A program made the translations under genes and the position numbers. 64,000 nucleotides of DNA from Hemerocallis citrina. Its lineage: Eukaryota; Streptophyta; Magnoliopsida; Asparagales; Asphodelaceae. The stretch's first letter is position 1. The number at the start of each line of letters is the position of its first letter. The notes beneath the pieces are model-generated. The model was not told the DNA's origin, did no database searches, and saw only the letters and a list, made by a program, of their open reading frames with translations. The stretch covers positions 100,948,953-101,012,952 of the forward strand of contig CM030366.1 of the NCBI GenBank assembly GCA_017893485.1, read 5' to 3'. Positions 32,847 to 44,208 of this stretch are shown piece after piece.

Positions 32847-33290
32847 AGTGAGACTCGAACGGAGTCCAGATATGAGAAGTGTGGAACTCAGTCTATCAAG
32901 CTCATGCAACAAATTCATTCCGATGAGATGCATCGTTAATAGGTTCACTCATCTTAGTCCTCAACATGTGCATCAAATCTTTCTAGAATTAGACAGCTTA
33001 GTAGTGAATCTCCCACACTCATCCTCTTTATACAGGCTTCAATTGCAGCATTGTCATCTCTATATCAAATTCTTCGAGTGAGTAAACTGCACTAGAAATC
33101 CTACAATTTTTCATGTGCATAATGGACATTTGGAGGTACGCACGCGCTCCAAATTGTTTTAATCTCCTACCCATCATTTTCATTTTCATGATCAACATAT
33201 TTATATCGATTGCTTCCCCTGATTTCACTAGGAGAGAAGCTTACGGCTAAACCCTGTGACACTTGCAACATCTTCATATTTTGATTCTAT
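32847..33290. other. Unassigned sequence between copia pieces
   Basis: No recognised gene or repeat. The two short frames here have no protein-like features. It may be host or old element sequence flanking the copia LTR. Confidence 0.3.
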
Positions 33291-33540
33291 CTAAGAACAA
33301 AGAAAGTGTTCAAAGAAAGATAGTTATAAAAGGGTATGTTATTTCTTATCCAATTAACTGGATACAATATCTCTTATATAGATAGTATACGCAAGAACGT
33401 GCTTTACCCAGTATATTACAAACTAATAAAACTACATCTTTAATACTCCTCCTCAAGTTTGAGCATATATGACATACATATCCAACTTGTCATTGATGAA
33501 CTGTATATTTACTCTTGCAAGGGACTTTGTGAGAGCATCA
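33291..33540 (-). mobile_element. Ty1/copia 3' end: RNase H tail, polypurine tract, LTR start
   Basis: Translated on the minus strand, 33540 downward gives a typical copia RNase H tail (TKSLARVNIQFINDKLDMYV). This is followed by a purine tract CTTGAGGAGGAG and LTR-like sequence with TATATAAGAGATA. It belongs to a different copia copy from the 5' piece at 30.8-32.8 kb, because the LTR sequences do not match. It abuts the end of repeat copy B at 33541. Confidence 0.65.
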
Positions 33541-35048
33541 ATGTCACGCCCCGCTTCCCATTTACGGAAACATGGGCACGCAACAAAGGCCCTGCGAATG
33601 ATATAAGTAATCGAACTCATATCATTTATAAGCTGTACAATTATAAGTTCATCAAGATGGGAAATACATCCACACGGATAAAAAGAATGATCACATGAAC
33701 AATAATAAAATCAATAACCAATACCTGAAATACAAGAACTTTGGGTAAACTGCCCGAGAATATACAATACAGTAGACGGTTCGCTACAACTAGTAGCGAC
33801 AGGAAAGTAGAGCACTAGCAGTAGCAATTCTATACGGCCGTCTAAAAATATGATCATCAAGTTCCTTTCGTATCTCATCATTTGTACCTGTAAAACATTA
33901 ACTAAAAATAGAGAGTGTCTATTAGAGCAAGATTCGGACAGCAAGTAGCAACAAACAGTGAAACAAGGAAGTACGATATAACAAGTAAGAAGGAATAATA
34001 GTATGCTACAAAAATACGTGTAAAATTGTAACTGGAAACGAGAAACATGTAAACAGGACTTCAATTTATATTTAGTCGGTAACAAGGAATCATGTAACAG
34101 GAAACATGTATTGTAAAAAGGAATCATGTAACTAGTAAATAAGAATCATGTAACTTGTAAACATGAATCTTGTAACTTGTAAACAGGAATCATGCACATG
34201 CTCAGTGTTAACCTTAAGTCTATCAATATTTTATTAATCCTATCTAATGCATGCAATCCTGCATCTCATACCACAAGTTTGAGTGCATACAATCATGTGA
34301 ATGCTTAGACTCTAGTGGTGAATTCTACAAGATCATATACTCAGGTCTTGCGGTGACAATAACAGGAAGTAGGAAACATGTAGTCAAGTAATGGACTCTA
34401 GAGGTGGGGCCCACAGACTATAGAGATGGACCACGTCATCCAGTGACGTGGCATTTAGGTCCACGGGGCACTTAGTTCCATATAACTTGTAACAGAAAAC
34501 ATGAAGTCAGGTAATGGACTCTAGAGGTAGTCCCCATCATCCCATGATGTGGCGCTTAGTTCTACGTGACACTTAGTTCTATATAACTTGTAAACAGGAG
34601 TCACTATTACTGAAAACACGAACCCCCTTCCGAATACACTCTCTTATATTGTCCACTACTAGGTCTTTCCCATTATTACTCCGGCTTGTTATTCTTTTAC
34701 ATAATTATTCATAACATTCAACTAGTGGAAACGGGTGTCAAGACAGTAACAAGAAGGTATCGGGAGTATGCAATGCATGACATGCAAGTTCAATTTATTA
34801 GATGCGAGAACTAAACATTGTTACAATTTAAAACATGGAGTCACAATTTCTGGACAACATTATACTACTATACTAAAATTCACTTTCCTGATGCAATAGG
34901 AAAGCAAATCAGGTTCCGTCAGGGGTTTCAAAAACTAGACTCTCTGATGGTTCCAACTCATATTCATATGACACAATCCAATAACGGTAAATAGGTCTAA
35001 CAGAACATTCTATACCGGTCTAGTGTTCAGGCAGCAGGTCAGGGTCAA

Positions 35049-35113
<65 letters not shown>

Positions 35114-36180
35114 CTCGACTGGTACTTCATTATCAAACCTTATAAAAATTATAAAATCACTCATAAGCATGTCTAGCAACATCATGGGAAGTTTCAAGTC
35201 TTGATTCTATTGATAACACATTATTTTAATCTGTAAATCATGTCGATATGCTTCTAAACAGAAATCTGGAATTTAAAACCTAACAGTACTAAAAACATGA
35301 GAACTTGCATACAAAAAATCGGATTTCAGATCTGTCAGCTGTCCCAGAAACAAGATCCAGAGGGCTACAATTTTCATTTATAAAGGTCTAATTTTTTTTA
35401 TCAGAATCTGGGTCAAAAACTCTCTTCAAGATGGAATAAATAGCAAGGCAGCTGCACAATATTATTATTTGCAACAACCAAGATACAAAAACATGTACTT
35501 TTCTAATAGAATTTAATCAAGCATTTATATTTAGTATTTCAGATATATCCCTATTGTTAACATGATGGAAAGTTTTCACTTCTACGATTGAAAATTTACT
35601 GTTAATAATCATACCGTCACAATCCATACAATCAAAAATAGACTAGCATATATCTCTACATATGTTTGTGCAGTGCATGCAATAAAAGAAGTGTTATGGA
35701 TATGAAAAAATGAATAAGATGGTATATAACGATGAATTAACATGGTTTAGGGTTCGAGTCAACAATGTGGCACGAAAAGAAATCTATTACTTGGTTTCGC
35801 TGATAAATCCGTAAAAGATTTCTTTGGTAACAATCAATTGAGATACGATAAATAAGGTAAAGAGCTACTTGCGGAGATCAATAAACATTTCTTGAATGAG
35901 AACAATAAGTCGGTTCAAGAGAAACTTGCCTTATATGAAAATTACGACGGAACAATGAAAAAAAGAGCGGTAATGACTCACGGGCAGCGGCAATGGCAAG
36001 AGGCAATAGAGAAAGCAACGGGAATGGCAACACGAGAACGGCAGCAAAAGCTTCGGTGGTGTTAGGACGAAGGGCAGCAACAAGATTCCTTAGGCGGGCA
36101 GGCTCCAAGTATATTCTACCGCCTTTACCCGAGCAAGCTCCAACTCTGCATCGCATGAAGCACCGCACAAACGGATGAGT
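33541..36180 (-). mobile_element. Diverged repeat copy B (probable LTR), opposite orientation to copy A
   Basis: Begins TGTCACGCCCCGCTTCCC on the plus strand, the mirror of the end of copy A. It shares with A, inverted, 'tatattgtccactactag' (34656) and 'cttaagtctat' (about 34213). It contains a (TA)n run and many short 'atcatgtaac'-type repeats (33.9-34.2 kb). No coding sequence is supported. The right border is uncertain. Small frames at 33711-34127 and 35878-36178 show no motif. Confidence 0.5.
35050..35112. repeat. (TA)n microsatellite, ~31 repeats
   Basis: An uninterrupted TA dinucleotide run of about 62 bp inside repeat copy B. It can extrude as a cruciform and is likely to be polymorphic in length. 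Confidence 0.95.
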
Positions 36181-36269
36181 CCCGACCTCGAAAAGTGCAG
36201 TGTGTCATGAAGGAGAGCAAGCTCAATCTCTCGATAGCCTCATTTGATGTACGCAACTACTTGTTAGCA

Positions 36270-37350
36270 AAAAGAAGAATAGAATCACCTCAACGTTGAA
36301 CAAACACAAGTGACTTCACTTCAATATTAAAAAGATTCAGAACACCCACAACTCATTCACCCTAAAAATGAGTTCGGCGCTATGCACGCCACTTAGTTCC
36401 TCCGGCCAACAACTCGTCAACACCGAACAACGAGTTCGACGCCATGCACTTCTCTCGAGCTCCATCAAACAACTTATTCACTCCAAATAGCAAGTTCAAT
36501 GCTCTGCTCTCTGCACAAGCTCCATCAACAACTGTTGGCTCCAAAAAACGAGTTCAACACTCTGCTCTCCGCACGAGCTCCATCAACAACTTGTTGACTC
36601 CAAATAATGAGTCCAACGCTCTGCTCACTGCTAGGGCTCCATCAACAACTCCTTAGCTCCAAACAATGAGTTCAACGCCATGTTCTTCGCTCAGGCTTTG
36701 CCAATAACTCGTTGACTCCAAACAATGAGTTCAATATCCTGCTCACTGTATGAGCTTCATCAATAACTTGTTAACACCAAACAACGAGTTCAATGCCTTG
36801 CCCTTCGCTCAGGCTCAATCAATAACGTGTTGACCCTATATGACGAGTTCAACATCTTGCTCTTTGCTTGAGTTCTGTTAAAAACTCGTAAACTCCAAAC
36901 AATGGGTTCAATGTTCTGCTTCCCACTCGAGCTCCATCAACAACTCATTGACTCCAAAAACCGAGTTCAACGCCTTGTTCTTCGCTCAAGTTCCGTAAAC
37001 AACTTGTTGGCTCCAAGGAACGAGTTCAACACTCTGCTCTCTGCTCAAGTTCCATTAACAACTCAGTGACTCCAAACAACAGGTCCAATGTCCTGCTTTC
37101 GGTTCGAACTCCATCAACAACTTGTTGACTTCAAACAACAATTTCAATGCCTTGTTCTTTGCTCAAGTTCCCTCAACAACTCGTTGGCTCCAAACAACGA
37201 GATTATGCTCTGATCTCCGCACAAACTCCGCTAACAGTTCGTTAGCTACAAACAACGAGTTTGACGCCTTGCTCTCCGCTCAAGCTCCATCGGTGACCCA
37301 TTGACTCCAGACAACGAGTGATGCCCCGCACTTTGCTCGATCCCTTCGAA
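36270..37350. repeat. 60-bp tandem repeat, about 17 diverged copies
   Basis: Units read like 'caacaactcgttgactccaa' then 'caacgagttcaacgc' then 'ctctgctcaagctccat'. 'caacaact' at 36583 and 36643 gives a 60-bp period. Copies differ by many substitutions. It is part of the second Tat-type element's 3' tail. Confidence 0.85.
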
Positions 37351-37399
37351 CAACCACTCATCCTCATGGAGTAGGCTCAGCATCCAACACCGGCCTAGA

Positions 37400-37990
37400 A
37401 TTGTCTCTACAAACTTGTTGACGCAAACAACGAGTCCAAAATGTTAGATCTGCCATAGGGTGTCTTTACAAAACTCGTTGTGCACAAACAGCAAGTCCTA
37501 CATCAACTTGATTAAGGAGTTTTCCCTACAAACTTGTCGGGATCAAATGGCAAGCTCTAGATCAACTCCGTCTGAGACCCGCCTCTCCAAAAACTTGCTG
37601 GGCACAAACGACAGGTTCAACGTTCAACCCCGTTTAGAGTTATCTCTCCAAACATGACGGGCGTAAACGGCAAGCTCAAACATCTAACTCTGTCACAGAG
37701 TTCTCTCCAAACTTGCTGGGATCAAACATCAAGCTCTATATCAACTCAGTTAAAAAGTTGTCTCCACAAACTTGCCGGGCACAAACGGCAAGCTCAAATG
37801 TCCAACTCCGTCACAAAATTCTCTCCAAACTTGCTGGGATCAAACAGCAAGCTCTACATCAACTCAGTCAAAGAGTTTCCCCTACAAAACTTGTTAGGCG
37901 CAAACGACAAGTTCAAATGTTCAACTCCATCCCAGAATTGCCTCAATAAGCTTGATGAGATCAAACAGTAAGTCTTCAACAGCATATCTA
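37400..37990. repeat. Higher-order variant of the 60-bp repeat (~115-bp dimers)
   Basis: Alternating halves 'cttgctgggatcaaacagca' and 'ggcgcaaacgacaagttcaa' with 'atcaactcagtcaaagagtt' and 'caactccgtcacagagttct' form dimers of about 115 bp, repeated about five times. It clearly derives from the adjacent 60-bp family. Confidence 0.75.
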
Positions 37991-38799
37991 TGTCAGCTAC
38001 AGGATGCTCGTCCAATGATGAAATGCTCATTCAACAAAACAAGCGAACAACACAGCGCTTGGACGACGAAAGAGTAATTCAGTTCTACGATGGGAAGTTC
38101 GATCGACAATACAAGTGAATAACACAACGTTTGGTTGACAATAGAGTAATTCGACGAAGTAAACAGTTCAAAAAGCACTTGGTGTGCGAAAAATCTCCAG
38201 ATTAAGTTCGACAAAATGAGTTGACTTGTACAAGGAGCATACAATGCAACTTCAAGCCAACTGCAACTTCAACAACTTCAAACCAAATGCAGCAAAGGAG
38301 ATAATTTTGGAGATAACTCCAAGCCAAGTTCAAGAATGGAGATAGTTACTCCATCTCCATATCTAAAGGAGATAATTACTCCATCTCCAAGCTCCAAAAA
38401 ATTCCAAAACTCCAACAGTGAAGGATTTAGCTTTCGGGCTCAATAGAAGAAGGAAAAGTTAGGTTTTTATTACATCAGAATAACGGGTCGGGTCTTCAAA
38501 ACCAAAACTGCAAACATAATACAAACACCCAAGTTCAAAAACTAAATGGGCCTGCACTCCAAACCCACCAACAAAAAACCAAATCCTAAAATCCAAATTA
38601 GAACCAACCCTGGCTTCTTGTTCTTCGAAACTCCAAACATTCTTCTTCAAAACCCAAGCGCCACCCTAGCTCCTCGTCATCGCCAAGTTCAAAGCCGTCG
38701 ACAAAGGCACCACCATCAACAAAGCTCTCCCTACACGTCGTTGCCATGCTCGCCAAAACAAGGCGCTACAATTCGGCACCACGACTAACTCCACAGCTC

Positions 38800-39370
38800 A
38801 ACGCTAAGAGCTTCATAGCTCAGGCATAGCTCGGCGAGAGTTCGACGCTTATAGGTCAGTGAAGGGGTAGGTCGGTCAAGCTTATAGCTCGACGAAACGG
38901 CGACAGTCAAACCCATAGCTCAGCGAGCTCGGCGAATGGGGACAAGCTCATAGCTCGATGAGGCGCTTAGCTCGGTGAGGAAAATAAGTCAACGAGGAAG
39001 TGATAGCTCGACCAAAGAACAAGCTCGACGACCAACAGTCCCATAGCTCGACCAAATTTGAGAGATCCATTGCTCGACGAGGATTCAAAGCTCCATAGCT
39101 CGACTTAACGAGCGGCTCGATGAAATAGCGTCCCCTTCATAGCTCGACCAAGATCGGAACTCGTAGCTCGACCGAATTTGAGAGCTCCATAGCTTGACGA
39201 TGATTCGGAGCTGCATAACTCGACTGAACAAGCGACTCGACGAAAGAGAGAGATCATAGTTCGACCGAAACTTCTCCATAGATCGATAGCAATCTTCACA
39301 GCTCGACGGAAGAGAGAGCTCATAGCTTGGCCAAGTTCGATACCCATAGCTCGGCCAAATTGTAGGTCAA
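38800..39370. repeat. Irregular 'catagctcgacga' repeats
   Basis: The phrase 'catagctcgac(c/g)a' recurs more than a dozen times at uneven spacing. Noncoding; still within the second Tat-type 3' tail. Confidence 0.75.
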
Positions 39371-40114
39371 GCTAGAGGGTCTCAGCATCCAAATGTGAGC
39401 TGTTCAATCTGTCAAAAACCCGAGCAAATGCTTGATGAATGACGCAAATCTCACCATACCTCCGATCTCCATTCTGCTCTCTCCTCAATCATCCAATCCT
39501 ACTTCGCGGACGAGCTAGGGTGTGATGGACATCCCTGATGCTGCCCTGTCACCCCCTCATCAGACCCTCTCATCATGGTCGTTCAAGCACATTAGCATGT
39601 GAGCTCGTCTTGGTCAACGCCTCTGATCGTTTAAAAAGGATGATGAGTTTGGTAATTTCGCAAAAAGGCCCCCGAATTTCATCTTAATTTAGAAAAGTAA
39701 TTAAAACCCCCAAAAAAAATTATTTAAATTCAGAAAATTAATTAAAGTTTCCGAAAAATAATTTAAAATTGGGTTTATTAATTATAAAATTTGAAAAGGT
39801 GATTTTAATATTGGGGAAATTCTATTTAAAAATCTAGAAAATTTCAGAAAAGTCCGAAAAAAATATGGAAAATATTCGCCACCTTCAGAAGCCACTGATC
39901 AGTTCTAGGTATCTCCAAACACCCTTAAAGCTAAGATTATATTCCAGAATTCATAAATAAGGCGTACTACTCACCGAAAGACAAGAAAATTGTCTTCCCG
40001 AGAGGGGGGGCTTATGATAATGGTAAAATCTCAACAAATCAGGGCCCTACTATTCCAGCACAAATCTCAAAGCTTCTATAGGAAGATTAATCATAACTGA
40101 CCTCTTTAACTGGT

Positions 40115-40119
40115 CCGGG
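40115..40119. repeat. Target-site duplication CCGGG, left copy
   Basis: CCGGG at 40115-40119 directly before TGTAGTACC and again at 47759-47763 directly after CTACA. It defines the borders of the 7.6-kb insertion. Confidence 0.95.
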
Positions 40120-41867
40120 TGTAGTACCCCGTATTTTTAAATACTATTTTTGAGATTAGAAAATGAATTAAAATGATTTTTGAGAGATTTAATAAATATT
40201 TTTCTAAAGATTTATCTTTTACATGTGCAAATATTTTTGGTATAAATATCCAATTTTATATTTTTAATAAATTCTCCTACTTATAATAGAGTATATTCTA
40301 AATTTTGGAAATTTTCTGAGTAAAAAAACTATTTTTATAAATACCTCGAAAGAGATGGGCTTTTATGTAAAAAGCCGTTTGGATCTCAAATAAATAATGA
40401 AAATTTATTTTTGCTGATTTTTGGGCTTTCCATGGTCATCATTGAAATTAAAATATATTTAAACTTTATTTAGAGTTGATTTGGTAAAGATTTAAACAAA
40501 TATGGTGTTTTTGCAAATATGAAATTTATGTTGGATCTTGTGCAAATATTTTTCTGGAAAGTAAAAGTCAGATATTTTTATTGAAAAATATAATATGTAT
40601 TAATAGATATTATTTCTGGATTTTTACGAATATTTTATGATGTATTTGCAAATATTACAAAAAGGAGGGCTTTTGTGCAAAATTGCCACCCTGAGTGCAA
40701 ATCCGAATTTTACTTATTTTTGGGCTATGCTGGATTGCTGGAAAACTCAGTAGTAAAAGGATTTGATTTGGTTTTTATTTATTTAACTTATTTTATCTAC
40801 TTTATAAAGAAAGGTTTATATATGTAAAGTTATATTTTGAAAGGATTATTTTGCAAATATGTTTCAAACCCTAATTCTTCATTTCCGGCCAGTATAAAAG
40901 GTGGAGTGCAGCCGTCATTTGCTACACAACACAAGGTTTATTTTTTTTTATTTTTCTTGGAGATTGAAAGAGAAGGGCTTTGATTATTCTTCATTAATTC
41001 GATTGGATTCTTCATTTGAGGTGAGTGACATGTTTGTTTTTATTTTATTTTGCGTATGTTGTATGTGAATGACTTGTTTGGTTCCTTTTGATTTGTGTAT
41101 GTTGTATGCGAATGATATGAATATTTTGATTGATCTTGGATGTTGAATTCCACATATTAGAAAGCATGCTAGGGTTTGGTATGAATATGTATATTGGATG
41201 GATGGATGAAAAATTGGATCTTTGAGAGGAACCCTAGATATTTGCATGTGAATGATTTTAGATTTGTTGGAGGACCTAATATAAATTGTGAGTAGACTTT
41301 TTCTTTTGGATTATTGATTTGACTGAGTATGATGGACGTTCTGCATTAATTAATTAAAGATGAGATTTTTGGGACTATTGGTGAGTTGGATGAAAACAAC
41401 ATGGCCATGTTGATGATAAATTGGTTTTCGTTTATGAATCAACTATTGAGAGCAGTTGATATTGAGTTTGAGAAATTTTGAGAATAAATAATGGTTTAGA
41501 GGACCATGTTTTGAGAATTTGAGTTATGATGACTAAAATTGGGGATTGATACATTTTGATTTAATTTGGGAATTTTCTTTTGAGATTTGGTTTTGACGTG
41601 GTTTGGATCTGTATACGAAGCTATTTCAACGAACAATTAATTTTAGAAACTCTATTTTGACTATATGCACAATTTATGTTTTATTGGAAAGAGATTTACA
41701 AATCACTACTTTTATAAATTCAAGCAATTTGATTTAGTTTTATAGACTATTATATGTCCTACCAATTGTATTTGGTTATATAAGAAATAAGTTTTTATCG
41801 AAATAGTTCTCATAAAGTAAAACTATGTATCGGTTGAATTGTGCACAACCAAAATACTGCAGACTGA

Positions 41868-42225
41868 AGGCCGACAGTCGACTGTTGTGAATTCTCAGTC
41901 GACTGATACAACCCGGCTACTTTTTTCAATAGTATTCCTGAAATTTGGTTCTGGACAGTCGACTGATGACTTTTACAGTCGACTGATATCACTCAGATTA
42001 TTTTCTCGATGTTATTGTAATTTTTCTCTCTAGACAGTCGACCTATACCCTTTTCATTCGACTGCTATACTTAGACTCATTTTTCCTAAAATTACTGGAT
42101 TTCTCTCTGGACAGTCGACTGGTGAGTTTTACAGCCGACTGTAAATACTTAGATTTTATTTTCTTAAAGATGTTAGTTTCTCGCTCTGGACAGTCGACTA
42201 ATGACCTTTTGCAGTCGACTAGTTC
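41868..42225. repeat. ~78-bp repeats each holding paired CAGTCGACTG palindromes (5' LTR)
   Basis: 'ctggacagtcgac'-type starts at 41951, 42030, 42107 and 42185 (spacing 79, 77, 78), with an earlier unit at about 41868. Each unit has two copies of the 10-bp palindrome or a one-mismatch form, separated by 10-16 bp. The same block is at 45.98-46.33 kb in the other LTR. Confidence 0.85.
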
Positions 42226-42714
42226 TGATGCTTTTCTTGGGTTTTCCATATGTTCTTTAAACGATTGATTCTTTAAATATTTTTGGATCTATAAATTACT
42301 ATTCTAAATATTATTCTTTCTACAGAACATATATTTTCAAGATATTTCATTGTTGAATTTGGATTATGGAATTTTATAAAGATTTGGGTTTTGTTGATCG
42401 AAGAGGTTTCTCCCTTTGATCGTTTTGACGATGGATTTGTGAACTTTGGTCTTGTTGAGATCTCTAGGAGTTGAGTGGGAGTCCTGTGTACCGGCAGTTG
42501 AGATTTGTTGAGTTAGACCTGGGGGGTCTTGGTTTAGTTGTTGTTGACTATTTAAATCTGGCAGGATACACTAACTCTAGAGATGGGGATTTTGTGGTTT
42601 AATAATAATCAACTTAAGGACAGGCACTAGTAGGGATGTGATGGAACTTGGGAAACGTAAGTATAGGCTCATAGTTTTGTTAGTCCAACGAATGAATTCC
42701 AGGACTGTTTGTTG

Positions 42715-42970
42715 TTCTGTCTCGAGAGGACATTTGTGTGTTCGCATGTCGAGGGTCTGCAGGCCTATTCACGGAGCATGCAGGGTGCATTCGCGTGTCG
42801 AGGGTCGGTAGGCCTATTAACAGAATGTACCTGGTGTATCTGCACGTCGAGGGCCTTACAAACCTATTCGTGGAGTACACGGATTTGGGAGATGATTCTC
42901 CAGTTGTTTTGAGCTATCTTACATGATGCTTGCGCGTCGAGGACTGTGGTGCCTATTCGCGGAGTATTCT
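42715..42970. repeat. ~63-bp 'gtcgagg..cctattc' repeats (5' LTR)
   Basis: About four imperfect units containing 'cg(t/c)gtcgaggg' and 'gcctattc(a/g)cggagta'. Repeated at 46.82-47.07 kb in the 3' LTR, with a related motif set at 51.2-51.43 kb in the solo LTR. Confidence 0.7.
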
Positions 42971-43658
42971 GGATCTTGTTTTCCATCACCGTAGTAGGAT
43001 TAGTTGCATAGCGAGGGGTTATTCCTATAAAGTGGAGATCGTTAAGGGCTTGCACCAGACCTATATAGAGTGGGATGCATAGAATCCGATAAGTATGCAT
43101 TAGAGAGTCAGCATATAGACTTGTATTTTGTTGACTTGGTTTTACGCATGTGCTTTCCTGTTTTCTACACTTGACACTTAGTTTAGTTCCACTTGATATT
43201 TACATGTTTCATTGCTATGTCCTATTTATGTATTCCTGTTTATTACATGTTGTTTATGAATCCATGCTTAATGATTATTTATGTTCTTTGTTTTTATGTC
43301 ACTCACACCTTTATGGTTGACCCCTTTAGTTTTGGGGGTTAGGGATCTTCTCTAGCCTCATGTGTTACATGTTGTTGCTTAAAGCTTGGAGGTTTGGATG
43401 CTTGAGATAGTTTTGAGATAAATTGATATAATAGAGCTTTTGTGTAAAATTTGTAAAAGAAGTGTTGTAAAAGGAAAGTTTGTAATTCAAGGTGTTTTGT
43501 ATTCCGCTGTGTTTGTAAATGATTGTTGTAACAAAAGTTTGAAATAAAATTTATCTGTGTTTTTGGGCTATGTATACTATTACATTGAAGTTGATGCTGG
43601 GAATTGTGCCACGTATTTTCTAAGATATTATATTAGAAATTCGGGGCGCTACAGAGAT

Positions 43659-43670
43659 TGGTATCAGAAC
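43659..43670 (+). other. Primer-binding site of the chromovirus derivative
   Basis: TGGTATCAGAAC, one base away from the usual initiator-methionine tRNA site TGGTATCAGAGC, five bases inside the 5' LTR. Confidence 0.75.
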
Positions 43671-43825
43671 ATGCTTCAATAGTAATAATAGACATAGTAT
43701 GAAAACCAACCTAGGTGTGGACACTAGAGCGTGAGTACCTAGGTGTGGACATTAGAGAGTGAGTATCATATAGAGTTAGAACATGATGTTTGGTTTGGGG
43801 TATGATTATGGTTTTGCAATAGGGT

Positions 43826-44020
43826 ATGGATGTGGATGTGAATTGTGTTGTGGTGGTTTTCCTTGGTCATGTCCTTTCTAAGGAGGGAGTGGCCATTGAT
43901 CCTCGGAAGGATGAAGCAGATGTGGAAGGTCAGAGTTGGATGCAGGAGTTCAGAGGTTGTTACGGCATGGCTTCCGATGGCAAGTTATCAGAGATGTGCA
44001 GTGGAAGATTGATTTTCTGA
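43826..44020 (+). pseudogene. Reverse transcriptase scrap in the element interior
   Basis: A 64-residue frame containing FLGHVLSKEGVAIDPRK, the conserved end of the gypsy chromovirus RT palm/thumb ('FLGHVVSKDGI.VDP.K'). Sequence on both sides does not match the family, so this is a deletion remnant. It shows that the element descends from a coding gypsy element. Confidence 0.75.
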
Positions 44021-44195
44021 ACTCTTTGTATGATGGTGTTCCTTCTATATGTTATATTTCCTTTGTTGGAATGTATTCTCCTGTATGATTGTATTTCATA
44101 AATTATGTTTCCATTTATGAGATATTGCATTCCTTATTGGTGTGGTGTGTTTGTTTGGACCTCATTAGCAGTAGTTCTGAAGACAGAACTCTTCT

Positions 44196-44208
44196 AAGGA
44201 AGGAGTGA
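44196..44208 (+). other. Polypurine tract of the chromovirus derivative
   Basis: AAGGAAGGAGTGA directly before the 3' LTR start (44209). Confidence 0.75.

Larger units (their letters stand above)
36200..40014 (+). mobile_element. 3' region of a second Tat-type element, 5' part missing
   Basis: It ends with a polypurine tract CCGAGAGGGGGGG (about 39998-40010) directly before an LTR start at 40015, and is mostly tandem repeats upstream, as in the 3' untranslated tails of Tat-lineage elements. No gag or pol is seen, so the left part is lost or was never captured in this window. Small open frames at 36.4-38.8 kb are translations of repeats. Confidence 0.6.
40120..43653 (+). repeat. 5' LTR (3,534 bp) of the chromovirus derivative
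   Basis: Contains TATAAAA at 40893-40899, paired CAGTCGACTG palindromes (41.87-42.23 kb), and ~63-bp 'cgtcgaggg..cctattc' repeats (42.72-42.97 kb). Small frames in it have mirror frames in the other LTR and no motif; they are not called. Confidence 0.92.

Noticed and set aside
36444..37971. Several 60-105 codon frames on the plus strand
   Set aside because: They are translations of the 60-bp tandem repeat and its dimers, with repeating Ser/Thr/Asn peptides.
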